NCBI GenBank assembly: GCA_050304135.1
Contig: JBNLDC010000002.1
Coordinates: 1 to 64,000, forward strand
DNA: 64,000 nucleotides
From: JAFGNB01 sp050304135
GTDB lineage: Bacteria > Fibrobacterota > Chitinivibrionia > Chitinivibrionales > Chitinispirillaceae
Direction: 5' to 3'
How positions within the stretch are numbered: position 1 is the first letter of the stretch; every line of letters starts with the position of its first letter. Made by a program: the position numbers and the translations under genes. Below, piece after piece: positions 31,934-41,483 of the stretch. The notes beneath the pieces were generated by a model. The model was not told where the DNA came from, made no database searches, and saw nothing but the letters and a program-made list of their open reading frames with translations.

Positions 31934-33988
31934 ATGTTCAAGAATATGAAGCTTGGTACCAAGCTGCTGTTTTCCTTTCTCGGTGTCGGGGTTATCCCTT
32001 TTGCGGTTGTTGCCATTGTTTCACTTATCAATGGCAGCACGGCATTGTCCAGATCGGCATTTGACCAGTTACAAGCGGTTCAGGCGATTAAAAAAGAACA
32101 GATTGAGGGATATTTCAATGAACGTTCCGGCGATGCATCGGTTCTTTCAGGATGCCCCACAGTGATGACTGCACTGGATGATTTTAAAACGGCGTTCGAG
32201 AAAGACGGTAAAATGGTAAACGGAGAGATCTGGAAAATGGTAGAGGCGATATATGGTAGCTGGATGACCCAATATGTAAAGGAGTATGGTTACTATGATC
32301 TTTTTATCATCAGCGAAGCCGGTGATGTGCTCTATACAGTTGCAAAAGAATCGGATTTCGGTGCCAATCTTGTTTCGGGAAACTTACGTGGCAGCCCTCT
32401 TGGTGACTGCTTTCGTAAGGCAAAAAGTGAAATCGGGTTTGCTGATTTTAAACCCTATGCTCCGAGCAATAATGAGCCAGCCGCCTTTGTTGGCGCCCCG
32501 ATCAGAAAAGAGGGGCGATGTATGGGGGTTGTAGCGCTTCAGTTGCCGCTCGACAAAATCAATAATATCATGCAGCAGCGCGAAGGAATGGGTGAAACCG
32601 GTGAGTGTTATCTTATCGGCCCCGATAAACTTATGCGCAGTGATTCATATCTCGATCCAAACAATCACTCGGTGGTGGCATCATTCAAAAATCCGTCAAC
32701 TGGTAGTGTGAATACCAGGGCATCGACCGACGCGCTATCCGGCCGAAGCGGTGAAGAAATCATTATTGATTACAATGGTAATCCGGTACTTTCTGCATTC
32801 GCACCGATGACGGTCGGCGATATCACCTGGGCGGTGATAGCTGAAATAGACAAAGCGGAAGCTTTCGCATCAATAACGGCACTGCAGTGGATAATCGGTA
32901 TTGTAGCCCTTATTGCCATCGCGGCAATTGTTACTATTGCGCTCTTGATAACACGTTCGATTACCTGGCCGATCAACCGCATTATCGATGGGCTCGGTTC
33001 CGGCTCTGAACAGGTCGCCGCCGCATCCGAGCAACTCTCTTCATCCAGCCAGCAGATGTCCGAAGGAGCCAGTGAGCAGGCGTCGAGTCTTGAAGAAGTT
33101 TCAAGTAGTCTGGAGGAGATGGCATCGATGACAAAGCAGAATGCCGACAACGCGAAACAGGCAAATAATATGGCCACCGAGGTCAATACCGCTACAGAAC
33201 AGAGTCAAGATGCAATGAAACGAATGATCGAGGCAATTGAAAAAATAAAGAGTTCCTCCGACGAAACAGCAAAAATCATCAAAACGATCGACGAAATTGC
33301 CATGCAAACCAACCTCCTTGCCCTTAATGCTGCAGTGGAGGCAGCCCGTGCAGGGGAGGCCGGACGTGGATTTGCAGTAGTTGCCGAAGAGGTGCGGAAC
33401 CTGGCGCAACGCAGTGCCGAAGCTGCAAAAAATACCGCCGATCTTATTGAAGGGTCGAGAAAAAATTCAGAAAATGGTGTTGCCGCATCCGAAGAAGTTG
33501 GAAATAAACTTGGAGAAATAGCCGGACGCATCGAGAAAGTGGTACAGTTGGTTGCTGAAGTTTCTGCGGCAAGCAGCGAACAATCGCAGGGGATCGACCA
33601 GGTTAATACCGCTGTTGCGGAAATGGATAAAGTGACGCAGAACAATGCTGCAAATGCTGAAGAATCGGCATCGGCAAGTGAGGAACTGAGTGGACAGGCG
33701 CAGAATCTCAATGCCATGGTCGCCGAGCTGATCGTAATAATAGGCCAACAGGGTAACGGGAAGAACGGCATCCGCCACCGAAGTAACAGCGGGATTTCCA
33801 CACCCTCAGCAGCCTCCGTTCATCAAATGTTTAATCACCATGGCAACCGGGTCGAAGATAATGACGGACGACGTATTGCAGCCCATTCAAAAATGGAGCG
33901 TCATTCGCTTATCGCAGCTACCGGCCATGAAGTCCATCCCCATCAGGAAATTCCGCTTGATGATGATGTCGAATTAAACAGCTTTTAG
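31934..33988 (+). CDS. Methyl-accepting chemotaxis protein, Cache-type periplasmic sensor
   Basis: A 684-residue transmembrane chemoreceptor. GGGAGG precedes the ATG by 7 bases. TM1 is at ~10-33 (LLFSFLGVGVIPFAVVAIVS), then a ~280-residue periplasmic sensor of Cache type with the YVKEYGYYDLFIIS strand, and TM2 at ~316-340 (IIGIVALIAIAAIVTIALLI). A weak HAMP segment follows, then the long coiled-coil signalling hairpin with the tip EIAMQTNLLALNAAVEAARA near 452. Glu/Gln-rich pairs (SEEL, EEVSSSLEEM) offer methylation sites. The C-terminus DDDVELNSF has no NWETF-type CheR tether. No CheA, CheR or CheB gene lies nearby. Confidence 0.94.
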   Translation: MFKNMKLGTKLLFSFLGVGVIPFAVVAIVSLINGSTALSRSAFDQLQAVQAIKKEQIEGYFNERSGDASVLSGCPTVMTALDDFKTAFEKDGKMVNGEIWKMVEAIYGSWMTQYVKEYGYYDLFIISEAGDVLYTVAKESDFGANLVSGNLRGSPLGDCFRKAKSEIGFADFKPYAPSNNEPAAFVGAPIRKEGRCMGVVALQLPLDKINNIMQQREGMGETGECYLIGPDKLMRSDSYLDPNNHSVVASFKNPSTGSVNTRASTDALSGRSGEEIIIDYNGNPVLSAFAPMTVGDITWAVIAEIDKAEAFASITALQWIIGIVALIAIAAIVTIALLITRSITWPINRIIDGLGSGSEQVAAASEQLSSSSQQMSEGASEQASSLEEVSSSLEEMASMTKQNADNAKQANNMATEVNTATEQSQDAMKRMIEAIEKIKSSSDETAKIIKTIDEIAMQTNLLALNAAVEAARAGEAGRGFAVVAEEVRNLAQRSAEAAKNTADLIEGSRKNSENGVAASEEVGNKLGEIAGRIEKVVQLVAEVSAASSEQSQGIDQVNTAVAEMDKVTQNNAANAEESASASEELSGQAQNLNAMVAELIVIIGQQGNGKNGIRHRSNSGISTPSAASVHQMFNHHGNRVEDNDGRRIAAHSKMERHSLIAATGHEVHPHQEIPLDDDVELNSF

Positions 33989-34005
33989 TTGATTGGCAAT
34001 GTTGA

Positions 34006-34036
34006 CCGGCGAAGCAGCAATGCTTCACCGGATTTT
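34006..34036 (+). terminator. Rho-independent terminator after the first chemoreceptor
   Basis: CCGGCGAAGCA (34006-34016), loop GCAA, TGCTTCACCGG (34021-34031) with one internal mismatch, followed by ATTTTAA. It lies 18 bases after the stop codon and probably ends the pseudo-receiver/CheW/MCP transcript. Confidence 0.7.
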
Positions 34037-34641
34037 AACCTGTAACTACCTGCTGCAGGTTTTGTATGTTGTCGCGTAGTAAGCAACGTACCTGTCAATG
34101 TACAACAATAGTTAATCGCTGAAAGGGTTTCCTTTTAGTGGTAGGGGTGATCCCTGTCATGCTATGGTGTCCGTCCGGAAACCATTGAGTTGTACGATGT
34201 TATACTTTAACATAAGTGAAGAAGTTTGACATCACTTGGCGAAATGTCGCTTAAAACTCAACTTAACCTCGTTACGGTCAACCCGATCAGAATGTTCAGA
34301 TAGATGGAACTGGAAATCACTGATGCAAATGTAGTATCGAATATCCATCCATATCGAGTATGTATGAGCATTTATTGCATAGTGCAGGCTGCCAGGAAAA
34401 TACCGGAAAATACTACAGCCGGTAAGTAAACGATACTCCAGCCGACACTTCGGTTGAAGGAGTGCCGGAAGTCTGAAAACTTCAATATGAAATAAAGTAA
34501 AATGGCAAGGACAAACGTTTAAAGGAAAGTATTGACCGACATATGAACGGAATTCTATAATGAGTCAGATTATTATCCCATGAATCATTGTACATTGCAT
34601 AACGCAAGAAACAAAATAATCATGTGAAGAAAGGATATGGA
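34037..34641. other. Intergenic region before the second chemoreceptor
   Basis: About 600 bases without a gene. I looked for a -24/-12 element and found only wrongly spaced near-matches, such as TGGCGAAATGTCGCT near 34237. The second chemoreceptor must have its own promoter because a terminator precedes this gap. Confidence 0.4.
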
Positions 34642-36333
34642 ATGAGAAATATCTTCATCAACACATCAATCAAACTGAAACTGGGTATCCTCGTCGCAGT
34701 ACCTCTTGCAGGTTTTCTTGCCTACGCGATATTTACGCAGCTACTGATTGGCAGAATACGCGTCAACGGACCCGTATATCAGGAAATTGTCATGAACAAG
34801 GATCTGGTTGCCGATATACTTCCTCCTCCCGAATACATTATAGAAGCATATCTCACCACACTGCTTATACATGAAGAAACTGATCCGGAAATACTAAACG
34901 GTCTTATCGAACGATGTTCGTTTCTAAAAAAGGAGTATGACGAACGACATGAGGTCTGGATAAAATCGCTCCCGGAAGGGAAAATGCGGCAGGAAATGAC
35001 ACAAGCCTCCTACGATCCAGCAATCGAGTTCTATTCGCTTCTTGATTCCGCATTTCTGCCTGCCGTCAGGCAAGGGGACAGCACGTTGGCCGACGACTTG
35101 TTGAACGGCAAGTTGAAGCAGGCATATGCGAAGCATCGTGCCGCGATAGACCGGGTGGTGGAGATGGCATTGAAGGAGAGTAGTGACCTTGAGATACATG
35201 CTCAAAAGACATTAAAAACATCCTCCATTATTACCATTACGTTTGCCGCAGTACTAATAGTTATTGTGCTGTTGCTTGGAGTAGTCATCGTAAAAACGAT
35301 TTCCGAAGCGCTACTGCGCCTGCTTGAACGCATAAAGGATATCGTGAATGGTGAAGGTGACCTGAGGATGCGGATTGAAAATAATTCCACTGATGAAATC
35401 GGACAAATTGCGAAATGGTTCAATGCTCTTTTAGAGAAATTGCAGGGAGTGATACAGCAAATCGTCGCTTCAACTTCTACGCTTTCATCCTCTTCAGAGG
35501 AACTTTCAGCCGTTTCGACACAAATTGCCTCAGGTGCCGAGGAACTGACAATGCAATCGAACACGGTCGCTTCGGCTACCGAGGAGGCAACCGTTAATGT
35601 CAATAGTATATCCGCTTCGACGGAAGAAATGTCGACAGGTGTTTCGACGGTGGCAACCGCAATCGAGGAGATGAGCAGTTCGCTCAATGAAGTGGCGAAA
35701 AACTGTCAGAATGAACTGCGGATTGCCGATGAAGCTAATGCTCAGACCAATTCGACACGCGATCTCATGGAACGACTCGGCACTTCATCAAAAGATATCG
35801 GTCAAGTGATTGAGGTAATCAACGACATTGCCGACCAGACCAATCTCCTCGCTCTGAATGCGACTATCGAGGCAGCATCCGCCGGTGATGCCGGTAAAGG
35901 TTTTGCGGTGGTTGCAAGCGAAGTAAAGGAACTTGCCAAGCAGACAGCACAGGCTACCAGTCAGATCGGCCATCGCATCGAAGAAATGCAGAATAATACC
36001 ACAAGCGCGATTAGTGCGATCGTTGGAATAGCAAAGACTATAGAAGACATCAATTCAATATCTCACACCATCGTAAGCACTGTGGAGGAACAGAGTGCAA
36101 CCGTAAATGAAATATCCCGGAATATTGCCGGAACAAGTCAGGCCGCGAACGAGGTCGCACGTAATGTCAATGAATCGGCAAAAGGACTCAGTGAGGTTTC
36201 GTCGAATATTCATGAAGTGAACAAAATTACCGGTGAAACTACAGGTGGAATCAGTAATATCCGGAAGAGTATACAGGAACTTTCAATACTGGCGAATGAT
36301 CTGCAGAAAATCGTTGTACAGTTCAAGGTGTAG
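34642..36333 (+). CDS. Methyl-accepting chemotaxis protein with HAMP domain
   Basis: A 563-residue chemoreceptor. I prefer ATG 34642 because GAAAGGA lies 6 bases before it; an in-frame GTG at 34624 would add six residues. TM1 at ~7-32 (LGILVAVPLAGFLAYAIF), a periplasmic four-helix-type sensor of ~160 residues with the conserved KDLVADILPPPEYIIEAYL stretch, TM2 at ~196-220 (IITITFAAVLIVIVLLLGVVI), HAMP (~222-275), then the signalling hairpin with VINDIADQTNLLALNATIEA near 392. It differs from the first receptor in sensor type and tip sequence, so the two probably see different ligands. Ends with an intact terminator. Confidence 0.93.
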   Translation: MRNIFINTSIKLKLGILVAVPLAGFLAYAIFTQLLIGRIRVNGPVYQEIVMNKDLVADILPPPEYIIEAYLTTLLIHEETDPEILNGLIERCSFLKKEYDERHEVWIKSLPEGKMRQEMTQASYDPAIEFYSLLDSAFLPAVRQGDSTLADDLLNGKLKQAYAKHRAAIDRVVEMALKESSDLEIHAQKTLKTSSIITITFAAVLIVIVLLLGVVIVKTISEALLRLLERIKDIVNGEGDLRMRIENNSTDEIGQIAKWFNALLEKLQGVIQQIVASTSTLSSSSEELSAVSTQIASGAEELTMQSNTVASATEEATVNVNSISASTEEMSTGVSTVATAIEEMSSSLNEVAKNCQNELRIADEANAQTNSTRDLMERLGTSSKDIGQVIEVINDIADQTNLLALNATIEAASAGDAGKGFAVVASEVKELAKQTAQATSQIGHRIEEMQNNTTSAISAIVGIAKTIEDINSISHTIVSTVEEQSATVNEISRNIAGTSQAANEVARNVNESAKGLSEVSSNIHEVNKITGETTGGISNIRKSIQELSILANDLQKIVVQFKV

Positions 36334-36669
36334 TGATGTAACGTGTGTTGAAACTAGCTCATCGCTACACGACCGGCTATGCCGGTTAGAATTGTAAAAG
36401 CTCTGCTGAAGTTTTGAGCAGAGCTTTTGCAATTCTGTAGTTTTCAATTGGATCAGGCGATGATTCAAAACATCAAGGTGATTAGTTACCTCATTCAGGT
36501 TTGACGAAGCAGTATCGGGTAGTAAGGTCCAGTAATGATTCGTCCAAGGAGCAAGGATGCAGATTGTGCGCCTCCCTTGAATCCAGTTTATACCCTATTA
36601 TATATTTGCAAGAATATCTTTAACCTTCTTCGGATGCAGAAGAATCCTTTTTAACGTCGTTGGAAACGA
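36334..36669. other. Intergenic region before cmk
   Basis: Contains the terminator at 36391-36433; the remaining 236 bases hold no gene. A promoter for cmk-rpsA is expected here but none was clear. Confidence 0.4.
36391..36433 (+). terminator. Strong terminator after the second chemoreceptor
   Basis: ATTGTAAAAGCTCTGCT (36391-36407) pairs with AGCAGAGCTTTTGCAAT (36417-36433) over 17 positions with one wobble and a 9-base loop. The CTTTT inside the right arm provides the U-run. It sits about 58 bases after the stop. Confidence 0.8.
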
Positions 36670-37347
36670 ATGATCATTGCTATCGACGGTCCGGCCGGAT
36701 CGGGTAAAAGTTCCACAGCAAAAGCGGTTGCACGCCGCCTGAATATCACCTACCTCGACACCGGCGCTATGTACCGTGTTATCACCCTGGCAGCTCTCAG
36801 AAAAAACATCGCTTCAAGCGACAATATGGCTCTTGCCGAACTGATCAGCCATACAACGATCTCGTTTACCGGGGTGCCTCCTGAAACACGCGTCTGGATG
36901 AATGGGGAGGATGTCTCCGATGAAATCCGGGGCGAAGCGGTAACCGCGCGGGTTTCCGAGTACTGTGCACCGGCCGTCGTGCGAAGTGCGCTTGTTGACC
37001 AGCAGCGGCTGATCGGTGAAGGGTGTTCACTTGTTTGTGAAGGACGGGATATCGGGACAACCGTATTTCCGCAGGCTGATCTGAAAGTCTTCATGGTTGC
37101 CTCGGTGGCGCAGCGTGCGGCGCGGCGGAAAAAGGACTTTGAAAAACTCGGCATCGTCAAGACCGAGCAGGAACTCATGGCTGATCTGGAGGAGCGCGAC
37201 CGCAAGGATGCTTCCCGGTCGCTGAGCCCGCTGGCGAAAGCTGATGATGCAGTGGAACTCGATACGACTGCAATGACGCTTGAAGAACAGATCGACTGGA
37301 TTGTCGAGCGTGCTCAGGCGATCATCCGCAATGGAGAAGAACAGTAA
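36670..37347 (+). CDS. cmk: Cytidylate kinase
   Basis: A 225-residue (d)CMP kinase that makes CDP from CMP with ATP, feeding pyrimidine nucleotide synthesis. The P-loop IDGPAGSGKSSTAK is at residues 4-17; DTGAMYR, the CMP-binding insert and the motif LVCEGRDIGT with the LID region (RRKKDFEKLG, DLEERDRKDASR) are all present. Length is the family's usual. It precedes rpsA by 86 bases, the classic cmk-rpsA pair seen across bacteria. The ATG has GGAA upstream only, a modest ribosome site. Confidence 0.97.
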   Translation: MIIAIDGPAGSGKSSTAKAVARRLNITYLDTGAMYRVITLAALRKNIASSDNMALAELISHTTISFTGVPPETRVWMNGEDVSDEIRGEAVTARVSEYCAPAVVRSALVDQQRLIGEGCSLVCEGRDIGTTVFPQADLKVFMVASVAQRAARRKKDFEKLGIVKTEQELMADLEERDRKDASRSLSPLAKADDAVELDTTAMTLEEQIDWIVERAQAIIRNGEEQ

Positions 37348-37365
37348 CGGAAATTCATTTTATAC

Positions 37366-37388
37366 GACAGCCCCGCGGAACGGCTGTC
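37366..37388 (+). promoter_or_regulatory. Hairpin in the cmk-rpsA intergenic leader
   Basis: GACAGCC (37366-37372) pairs perfectly with GGCTGTC (37382-37388) around a 9-base loop. No T-run follows, so it is more likely an RNA processing or attenuation hairpin, or an S1 autoregulation site, than a terminator. Confidence 0.35.
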
Positions 37389-37433
37389 ATAAACTGATCC
37401 ATTAACCTTAACCCTTTTTCAGGAGTACGTTTT

Positions 37434-39329
37434 ATGTCGGAAGCAGTATTGGACGAACAGTTATCCCCGAAAGGCTTTGACGCCGCGGGAAATGAGATTG
37501 ACCTTTCAGATTTTGAGGAAAGTTACTACCGCCCCGGACAGGTGCAGGAGATCCTCAAAGATTACGATAAATCCCTCGAAGGTATCGAAGAGGGGCAGGT
37601 GGTAAGCGGACGTATATTGCGCATCAACGAAAAAGAGGTCATTGTTGACGTCAATTTCAAGTCCGAAGGTATCATTCCGATTTCGGAATTCAAAAATGTA
37701 AGTGAATTCAATCCCGGCGACGAGATCGACGTGTTTCTTGAGCAGGTTGAAGACAGCGAAGGTCAGATCATCCTGTCGAAATCACGTGCCGACTTTCTGC
37801 GGGTATGGGACCGGATTTACACAGCATTTGAAAACAATGAAACCGTTGAAGGCCGTCTGCTGCGCCGCATCAAGGGCGGAGTGGTGGTAGATCTGTTCGG
37901 GGTTGACGCCTTCCTGCCGGGATCGCAGATTGACCTGCGGCAGATTCCCGACATGGATGCGATTATCGGTCAGACCTTCCGTTTCCGGGTTATCAAAGTA
38001 AATAAGGCACGTCGCAACATCGTGGTGTCACGCCGTGTCATTCTCGAAGAGGACCGCAGCGCGATGCGCGAGAAGATTCTTGCCGAGCTCGAAAAACAGC
38101 AGATCCGCGAAGGTACCGTTAAAAATATTACCGATTTCGGAGCATTTATCGATCTGGGTGGTGTGGACGGACTGCTGCATATTACCGATATGTCATGGGG
38201 ACGGGTCAACCATCCGTCTGAAATCGTTGCCATCGGCGACAAGCTCAAGGTGAAAGTCCTCGATTTCAACGAAAACAAGGAACGTATTTCTCTCGGTCTC
38301 AAACAGCTCTCCGAACATCCATGGAAGGGTATCGAAGAGAAGTTTCCCGAGGGCTCGCGGGTACGGGGAAAAATCGTTTCCATTACCGATTACGGTGCAT
38401 TCATGGAACTCGAAAAGGGTATCGAAGGACTTATTCATATTTCCGAAATGTCCTGGACACAGCACATCAAGCATCCTTCGAAGATCGTCGGGATCGGCGA
38501 TATCGTCGAAGCGGTGGTGCTCAAGATCGACAAGGACAACCAGAAAATCTCTCTCGGTTTCAAGCAGCTTGAGCCCGATCCGTGGGAACGTGTTCCGGGT
38601 GAATTCCCGATCGGTACCGTGGTGAAAGGTAAAGTGCGTAATATTGCCGCATTCGGTGCGTTCGTGGAACTTAAAGAGGGTGTTGACGGTCTGATCCATA
38701 TTTCCGATATGTCGTGGACCAAGAAGGTGAACCATCCGGGCGAACTGCTCAAAAAAGGTGATGCAGTAGAGGTGAAGGTTCTCGATATCGATCCGGAAAA
38801 ACGGCGTATATCGCTCGGTATCAAACAGCTCTCCGAAGATCCGTGGGAAGTGCTCTCCCAGGAGTATCAGGTTGGCACCGAGATTGCCGAGTGTGAAGTT
38901 GCGCGCATTCTCGACCGCGGTATCGTGGTGAACTGTTCCGAGGAAGTTGAAGGATTCATTCCGCTCAATCAGCTCGGTCAGGAGACGAATCATCCCTCAC
39001 GAATCTACAAGGTGGGCGACAAAACACCGGCTACCGTTATCGAGTTTGACCTTGACGGAAGAAAGATTGTTCTGAGTATCGCCGATTATTTCAAAGACAA
39101 GGAAGAGAACGTCTGGTTCGAATATCTCGCGCAGTTTCCGGTAAAGGAAGCTCCCGAGAGCAAAGGCGGTAAGCCGAAACCGAAAAAATCGGAAGCAGAG
39201 GCGGCTGTCGAAGCTCCGGCAGAAGTTGCGGAAGAGGAATCAAAGGTTACGGACACTGCTGCTCCTGAAGCTGCGGCCCAGGCCGATGAGGTTCCTAAAG
39301 CTGAGGAAAGTACCCCTGCAGCCGAATAG
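37434..39329 (+). CDS. rpsA: 30S ribosomal protein S1
   Basis: A 631-residue S1, the RNA-binding ribosomal protein that unfolds mRNA and aids initiation. Six S1 OB-fold repeats run from about residue 50 to 555. Repeats 3-5 are nearly canonical (GTVKNITDFGAFIDLGGVDG, GKIVSITDYGAFMELEKGIE, GKVRNIAAFGAFVELKEGVD, each with LIHISDMSW-type endings), while repeats 1, 2 and 6 are more divergent, as usual. AGGAG lies 9 bases before the ATG. The last ~60 residues are an Ala/Glu/Pro-rich, low-complexity acidic extension beyond the sixth repeat. It follows cmk and ends with a good terminator. Confidence 0.97.
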   Translation: MSEAVLDEQLSPKGFDAAGNEIDLSDFEESYYRPGQVQEILKDYDKSLEGIEEGQVVSGRILRINEKEVIVDVNFKSEGIIPISEFKNVSEFNPGDEIDVFLEQVEDSEGQIILSKSRADFLRVWDRIYTAFENNETVEGRLLRRIKGGVVVDLFGVDAFLPGSQIDLRQIPDMDAIIGQTFRFRVIKVNKARRNIVVSRRVILEEDRSAMREKILAELEKQQIREGTVKNITDFGAFIDLGGVDGLLHITDMSWGRVNHPSEIVAIGDKLKVKVLDFNENKERISLGLKQLSEHPWKGIEEKFPEGSRVRGKIVSITDYGAFMELEKGIEGLIHISEMSWTQHIKHPSKIVGIGDIVEAVVLKIDKDNQKISLGFKQLEPDPWERVPGEFPIGTVVKGKVRNIAAFGAFVELKEGVDGLIHISDMSWTKKVNHPGELLKKGDAVEVKVLDIDPEKRRISLGIKQLSEDPWEVLSQEYQVGTEIAECEVARILDRGIVVNCSEEVEGFIPLNQLGQETNHPSRIYKVGDKTPATVIEFDLDGRKIVLSIADYFKDKEENVWFEYLAQFPVKEAPESKGGKPKPKKSEAEAAVEAPAEVAEEESKVTDTAAPEAAAQADEVPKAEESTPAAE

Positions 39330-39356
39330 GTACCACTGCAGTACCGAATGAGAATG

Positions 39357-39390
39357 GCGGGAGCAGATAATGCTCCCGCTAATTTTATTT
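39357..39390 (+). terminator. Rho-independent terminator after rpsA
   Basis: GCGGGAGCA (39357-39365), loop GATAA, TGCTCCCGC (39371-39379), followed by TAATTTTATTT. Perfect 9-bp GC-rich stem with a T-rich tail. Confidence 0.85.
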
Positions 39391-39558
39391 CGGGACGAAC
39401 AGCCGGGATGGTCATGGTTGAAAAAAAACGTTGAGAGGGGGACGATCTGCTCTGAGGCGGGCGAGAGAACTGTAGCTGTCTTCCCTGTGTACCAGATTAG
39501 CAGATTAAAGCTGTGTTGAGGTCGATGGCTGAGGACCGTTTCAGACTCAGGTTCCCTG

Positions 39559-40428
39559 TTACAGCGATACGGTGCGTTGGAGCGCGGTGATTATATCGCT
39601 CAACCGGTCGACCGCAAGGGCTGCCAGGCCGAGCAGCATTTCAAGCTTCAGAAGGTGTGATATTTTCGGAGCGTTTTCACGCCATTCCTTTCGGAGCATA
39701 AAACGCAGGCGCATTACGTGCAGCGGAAGAGCTCCGGCTACGACAACAATGAGGTAGGGGATACCGAAATGCCCGAAGACGAAGGGAAGAAATACCATTG
39801 ACAGGTAACATATACTGATCAGGAAGAGGAGTATCCTGAGGGTCGCCGGAGTAAGCACCGCGGTTGTGTTGATTCCTGCTGCAGTGTCTCCGGCAACATC
39901 CTGAATATCCTTGACGATTTCCCGCGAAAGATTAAGGAACATGGCGAGAAGGGCCGGGAGGAGCAGGTGGTTGAAATCCGGTGCTTCGAGACTTCCGAAA
40001 AGCAGCGCGTAAGCAACAAGCAGGGATACCAGCAGATTCCCGACAAGCGGTGTTCCCTTGAGAAAAAGTGCATAAAGAGTAAGGGCACATACAGGTGCTA
40101 ACGTGGCGAAACCATAGAGTGGTGCCACCCTGAATGCGAGCAGCAGCGCCGCTCCGGCGAGTAGTACGGTATACCACACTGCTGCCCGGACACTTATACT
40201 GCCGCTGGGAAGAGGGCGGTCGGGATGGCTTATCATATCGGTTTTCAGGTCAAGAATATCGTTGATGGCATTGCCGAATCCGGTTGAAAAAAATGCCACT
40301 GCGGCGAGAACACTCACTGAAAGCGAATTCAAACGGGCGGAGCTTATCCATGCTCCAAGCCAGACTGCTCCGGCAGCCATCATCCCGTTTACCGGGCGAA
40401 GAATGGTGAGGTAATGAAGTATTTTCAT
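39559..40428 (-). CDS. UbiA-family prenyltransferase
   Basis: A 289-residue membrane enzyme with eight to nine hydrophobic helices. Two Asp-rich prenyl-diphosphate sites are present: NAINDILDLKTD followed by HPDRPLPSG (first), and KDIQDVAGD (second). The family transfers polyprenyl groups to aromatic or glycerol-phosphate acceptors, as in quinone, heme or ether-lipid synthesis. The sequence style (RPLPSGSIS, small size, GFGNAINDILD) is closest to the geranylgeranylglycerol-phosphate transferase-like branch, but no partner gene fixes the substrate. It is divergent from the pseudouridine synthase gene and convergent with rpsA. Confidence 0.88.
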   Translation of the reverse strand: MKILHYLTILRPVNGMMAAGAVWLGAWISSARLNSLSVSVLAAVAFFSTGFGNAINDILDLKTDMISHPDRPLPSGSISVRAAVWYTVLLAGAALLLAFRVAPLYGFATLAPVCALTLYALFLKGTPLVGNLLVSLLVAYALLFGSLEAPDFNHLLLPALLAMFLNLSREIVKDIQDVAGDTAAGINTTAVLTPATLRILLFLISICYLSMVFLPFVFGHFGIPYLIVVVAGALPLHVMRLRFMLRKEWRENAPKISHLLKLEMLLGLAALAVDRLSDIITALQRTVSL

Positions 40429-40487
40429 GGCTTATTCCGTGCAGGTTTCTAGTGTAATGATAAATAAAATACTATTAAGGCGGACAG

Positions 40488-41483
40488 ATGAAGCAGGAAC
40501 CGATAACTGCAGGGTCACACGATACGGGAAAACGGCTTGACCGGTTTCTTGCCGAGAGAATAACGGAATTGTCCCGGTCGCAGGTGCAGCGGCTGATCAG
40601 TGAAGGGGCGGTGAAGCTCAATAGTGCTCCGTGCAATAAAAAACAGGTAGTCGCAGCGGGAGATGTTGTCGAGATTGATTCAACCCTGATGCCCCTGCAA
40701 CCTGCGGAGTATCGCCCGAAACCACAGGATATCCCTATTGAAATTCTGTACGAAGATGAATTTTTAATCGCCGTAAACAAACCGGCAGGGTTGGTGGTCC
40801 ACCCTGGAAGCGGTGTCCCCGACGGGACGCTGGTAAATGCCCTTCTCCACCGCGGGCAGTCTCTGTCCGAAGGTTTCTCCCCCGAGCGTCCCGGTATTGT
40901 TCACCGGCTCGATAAAGAGACCTCTGGGGTGGTACTGGCTGCAAAGAAAAACCGGATTCATACTCGACTGGCAGCCGCTTTTGCCGGTAGAACTGTTTCA
41001 AAGTGCTACCTTGGCCTCTGTATCGGTCGCCCTGATTCACTGAAGGGTTTTATAGATCTCCCTCTTGATCGCAATCGAAGAGAGCCGATAAAACGTGCTG
41101 TATCGCAACGGGGTAAAGAGGCTTTTACGGGGTATGAACTGGAAATACACCGAAGTGGTATTTCTCTGATGAGTTTCTATCCGCGTACCGGGCGAACGCA
41201 TCAGATCAGGGTTCATTGCAGTTCAAGAGGCTTTCCCATACTTGCAGATAAGCTTTACGGAGGTGGGAAGGAGCGCATAACCCGCATTGAACCGGGTGAA
41301 CGCCCCTTTGCTTACGGGGTCTACAAATGTTTCTCACGCCACGCACTCCATGCACGCCAGATCAGTTTTGATCACCCCGAAACCGGGGAAAAAATGTGCA
41401 TTCGTGCACCGCTCCCCTCCGATTTCCGCGATGGGCTGCGAATGTTCAATGATCCTGAACTGTTTAGCCGTTTCGCGGACTGA
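40488..41483 (+). CDS. RluA-family pseudouridine synthase (RluD-like)
   Basis: A 331-residue RNA pseudouridine synthase. An N-terminal S4 RNA-binding domain (KRLDRFLAERI...SRSQVQRLISEGAVKLN) precedes the catalytic core. The core has LYEDEFLIAVNKPAGLVVHPG, the catalytic Asp in GIVHRLDKETSG, and FYPRTGRTHQIRVH. The S4-plus-RluA layout is that of RluD, which modifies uridines of helix 69 in 23S rRNA, though other family members modify different sites. AGGCGG lies 5 bases upstream of the ATG. Transcribed alone, divergent from the UbiA gene. Confidence 0.93.
   Translation: MKQEPITAGSHDTGKRLDRFLAERITELSRSQVQRLISEGAVKLNSAPCNKKQVVAAGDVVEIDSTLMPLQPAEYRPKPQDIPIEILYEDEFLIAVNKPAGLVVHPGSGVPDGTLVNALLHRGQSLSEGFSPERPGIVHRLDKETSGVVLAAKKNRIHTRLAAAFAGRTVSKCYLGLCIGRPDSLKGFIDLPLDRNRREPIKRAVSQRGKEAFTGYELEIHRSGISLMSFYPRTGRTHQIRVHCSSRGFPILADKLYGGGKERITRIEPGERPFAYGVYKCFSRHALHARQISFDHPETGEKMCIRAPLPSDFRDGLRMFNDPELFSRFAD

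Noticed and set aside
34230..34340. Sigma-54-like element before the second chemoreceptor
   Set aside because: The best candidates (TGGCGAAATGTCGCT and TGGAAATCACTGATGCA) have wrong GG-GC spacing.
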